Below, piece after piece: positions 62,017 through 64,000 of a stretch of 64,000 nucleotides of DNA (its first letter is position 1; the number at the start of each line of letters is the position of its first letter). A model generated the notes under the pieces. It was not told the DNA's origin and did not search any database. It saw only the letters and a list, made by a program, of their open reading frames with translations. Location: the NCBI RefSeq assembly GCF_029632765.1, contig NZ_CP121247.1:1426001-1490000 (forward strand), in the 5' to 3' direction. This DNA is from Arcanobacterium wilhelmae. Lineage in GTDB: Bacteria; Actinomycetota; Actinomycetes; Actinomycetales; Actinomycetaceae. The translations under genes were made by a program, and so were the position numbers.

Positions 62017-64000
62017 TCACGCTACCTTGGTTTCGCGACGTGCAGCCCAAACGCCGCCCGCCAGGACCAGGAGACCAGCGACCGCGTAACCGGCAACACC
62101 CGCACCACCAGACTTCGGCAGATCACCGGTGTGGAAGTTGGCGATTGCCACGCGAGCGACCGTGAGGTTATCAACCTCGGTGTTCCAGGTGATGAACGAG
62201 TTGTTCGAGTTCTCGCCCTTCGGTGTCACTGTGTAGTCACCAGCAGAGTTCTTCGCCACGGTGAACACGATCGGAGCATGGAGCAGAGACTTTCCGCTCG
62301 GAGCCTTCGACTCCACGAGGTAGTAGGCTCCAGTCTGAATCTCGCTCTTTGTGGTGTCGAACCTGTAGCGCAGCACCGACTTCTGGTCGCCGTTCAGCTT
62401 AGCCAGTTCCTTGCCGCCCTTCGCAGGGTCGCCCTGGTAGAGCGTGAACTCGGAACCGTCGAGGATCTCATTCTTGTCGTCGCCGTTCACCTTAGTGAGC
62501 ACGAGCTCGAGGCCGTGCTTTTCGGTGCGGTCACCACATGCCCAAGCGAATTGCTCTTTGCTACCCGACTTCAGGGTTGCCGTGTTGAACAGTCCCTTTT
62601 GCGGGGTGTTGTGGCCGGAGCACTTCTCGTAGTCCACGCTCCATGACTTGCCTTTGACGAACTTGAACGGAACAGTGACCGTGAAGGTATCGATCTGGCC
62701 TGCATCGATCTTCTTTTCAAAACCGTTGTCGCGTCGGTTCTGGAATACCGGGAACGGCCCCGCTACACGGCTTCGCTGCCCTGAATGGGCCGCATGTGGC
62801 AGCGACGTTCGTGATCCAGTAGCGATCAACGTGGTTGTCTCCGGATTCGTGGAATTCTTGTACGAGTATGCAGTTCGTACAGCGTACTTCGGGTCACCAC
62901 CACGCGGATCAAGGGGACCAACGAAGGTGCCAAAGTCCTTCTCCCAGGTGTAATCCACCGAGGCGTCCGCACTCGTCACTACGCGAACTGACTCATCGAA
63001 TTGCGGAGTGTCGTTCAAGGAGTATGTGGTCTGCGCCTTCCCTTCATTGGTCACGGTGATCGTGTACTTTGCAGTGTAGACACCGTTGTTATCCGCGTCC
63101 GAGACTGAATCGAACTTCTTCTCCACCTTCACCGGCGGACACTCCACGCCGGACTCGCCAGCTGAGGTCATGCCGTAGGTGTTCATATCGGTCGGACCAC
63201 CAACGGTCTGCGAGTGGCCAACAATCTCACGAGGGACGTAGAACAGGAATCCTTCATAACCTGGCTTAGCGGTCACCTTGCCGGTGCGCTTGTCGAGGTT
63301 GAAGTAAACCGGGTCTGGAACGAAACCAGTGTTCTTGAACTTGTCGTAGGCCTCCTGCCCCGTCAGACCGGTGAGTTCGTATACTCCTGAATCGACGGCC
63401 ACACGACCATCAGCACGGTATCCGTAGATCGCCACGAAATGGTGGTTGACGAACGCCAGACCGAACGGGGTCAGTGCGTCTGCCGAGGCCTTGCGGCTCG
63501 CGAATGGGTCATTTGAGATTCCGGTCAGCGGGACAGTTCGGGTTCCACCATCGTTTCCACCGAACATCGATGGCGGAATCACTCGACCAATGATGTTTTG
63601 AGCCTTCAGTGAGCCGTCGGCATTCTTAGTGAACTGGTAGATGAACGATTGCTGGGTTGCCCCGTAAATCTTTCCATCTGCAGCAGTGACGAAGTCGCCG
63701 CCCCAGCCTGCGGGGCGTCCAATGCCTTGAGTGCCGTCGTTCTTCTCCGGCCCGTTTCCAGGAACAATGTTCTGAACAGGCTCGCCATTGAGGCGCGAGT
63801 ATCCAAACAACGGCACCTTGATTTCGGTGGAACCGTTAGAAACGATCTTATGGCTCGTCGGATCAATCCTGGCCTCGTATGCCGACTGGTTGAACTGTCC
63901 ACCCCAAATGAGAGTCGGGACATCATTGTTCTGGCCAGCGAAGCGATAGCTCAGAGAGTTAACGGAACCACCCTGGTAGTACGGCTGGTACGCGTTGAAC
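62017..64000 (-). CDS. Sortase-anchored surface protein with SpaA-type domain, partial at window edge
   Basis: The frame is open from the right edge, giving at least 660 residues of the C-terminal part. The first 250 visible residues resemble a beta-propeller-like region (IWGGQFNQSAYEARIDPTSH, DFVTAADGKIYGATQQSFIY). A DUF11-like domain follows (VYTAKYTITVTNEGKAQTTY). Then a SpaA-type isopeptide domain has LELVLTKVNGDDKNEILDGS, the lysine strand, and YYLVESKAP, an E-box. The end is LPKSGGAGVAG, a hydrophobic span and AARRETKVA, a sortase signal. It is a likely adhesin or pilin-type protein; no sortase gene is in the window. The N-terminus and signal peptide lie beyond 64000. Confidence 0.85.
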   Translation of the reverse strand, partial: FNAYQPYYQGGSVNSLSYRFAGQNNDVPTLIWGGQFNQSAYEARIDPTSHKIVSNGSTEIKVPLFGYSRLNGEPVQNIVPGNGPEKNDGTQGIGRPAGWGGDFVTAADGKIYGATQQSFIYQFTKNADGSLKAQNIIGRVIPPSMFGGNDGGTRTVPLTGISNDPFASRKASADALTPFGLAFVNHHFVAIYGYRADGRVAVDSGVYELTGLTGQEAYDKFKNTGFVPDPVYFNLDKRTGKVTAKPGYEGFLFYVPREIVGHSQTVGGPTDMNTYGMTSAGESGVECPPVKVEKKFDSVSDADNNGVYTAKYTITVTNEGKAQTTYSLNDTPQFDESVRVVTSADASVDYTWEKDFGTFVGPLDPRGGDPKYAVRTAYSYKNSTNPETTTLIATGSRTSLPHAAHSGQRSRVAGPFPVFQNRRDNGFEKKIDAGQIDTFTVTVPFKFVKGKSWSVDYEKCSGHNTPQKGLFNTATLKSGSKEQFAWACGDRTEKHGLELVLTKVNGDDKNEILDGSEFTLYQGDPAKGGKELAKLNGDQKSVLRYRFDTTKSEIQTGAYYLVESKAPSGKSLLHAPIVFTVAKNSAGDYTVTPKGENSNNSFITWNTEVDNLTVARVAIANFHTGDLPKSGGAGVAGYAVAGLLVLAGGVWAARRETKVA

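Overview
The window is a 64 kb piece of a high-GC actinobacterial chromosome. The evidence is WhiB1, a PdtaS-type kinase, a 930-residue PEP carboxylase, GatCA, an HspR-type HAIR-like site, sortase-anchored surface proteins and leaderless-type promoters. The sortase-anchored pullulanase and SpaA-type protein fit the Actinomycetaceae (Trueperella, Arcanobacterium, Actinomyces). That placement is an inference, and no rRNA or tRNA gene is visible to test it.

Layout. 1-8.1 kb: gatA (cut by the edge), gatC, a cardiolipin-synthase-like PLD protein, ligA, a NarL-type two-component system and whiB1. 8.2-11.1 kb: a dead IS30 element carrying a nested IS256-like element. 11.2-24.2 kb: pdtaS, a DUF2505 gene with a 25-bp tandem tail, hsp20, thyA-dfrA, a sulfide:quinone reductase-tusE-dsrE2 operon, an NCS1 permease divergent from a purine nucleoside phosphorylase, dps, a frameshifted membrane gene with a GntR regulator, and a flavin oxidoreductase pair. 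24.5-29.7 kb: ppc, an MFS transporter and a DUF4126 gene. 29.8-32.7 kb: an IS3 (IS150-like) element inserted in the loop of a terminator hairpin and itself interrupted by a second IS256-like copy. 32.8-40.4 kb: two type I pullulanases (one surface-anchored, one cytoplasmic) and a polar amino acid ABC transporter. 40.5-42.2 kb: tandem palindromic repeats, the second holding an intact IS30. 42.3-48.6 kb: aroE-aroD, a small acetyltransferase, a BCCT transporter and an amino acid permease. 48.8-57.3 kb: a SorC-type regulator with an FHS permease, a mutarotase-like protein and a ribokinase-family kinase (a deoxyribose-type cluster), then cutC, an M81 peptidase and a PfkB kinase. 57.3-64 kb: a large membrane protein with a phosphatase-like ectodomain, an AAA ATPase between 55-bp direct repeats that each carry a leaderless-type promoter, a 25-codon ORF, and an LPKSG surface protein running off the right edge.

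The least-described features are structural. A family of palindromic intergenic elements (five copies here) is the target of both IS30 insertions. A CCGGCGTCGG-like word recurs between genes and in protein linkers. Both IS256-like copies share an in-frame stop. A repeated promoter module precedes both the AAA ATPase and a micro-ORF.
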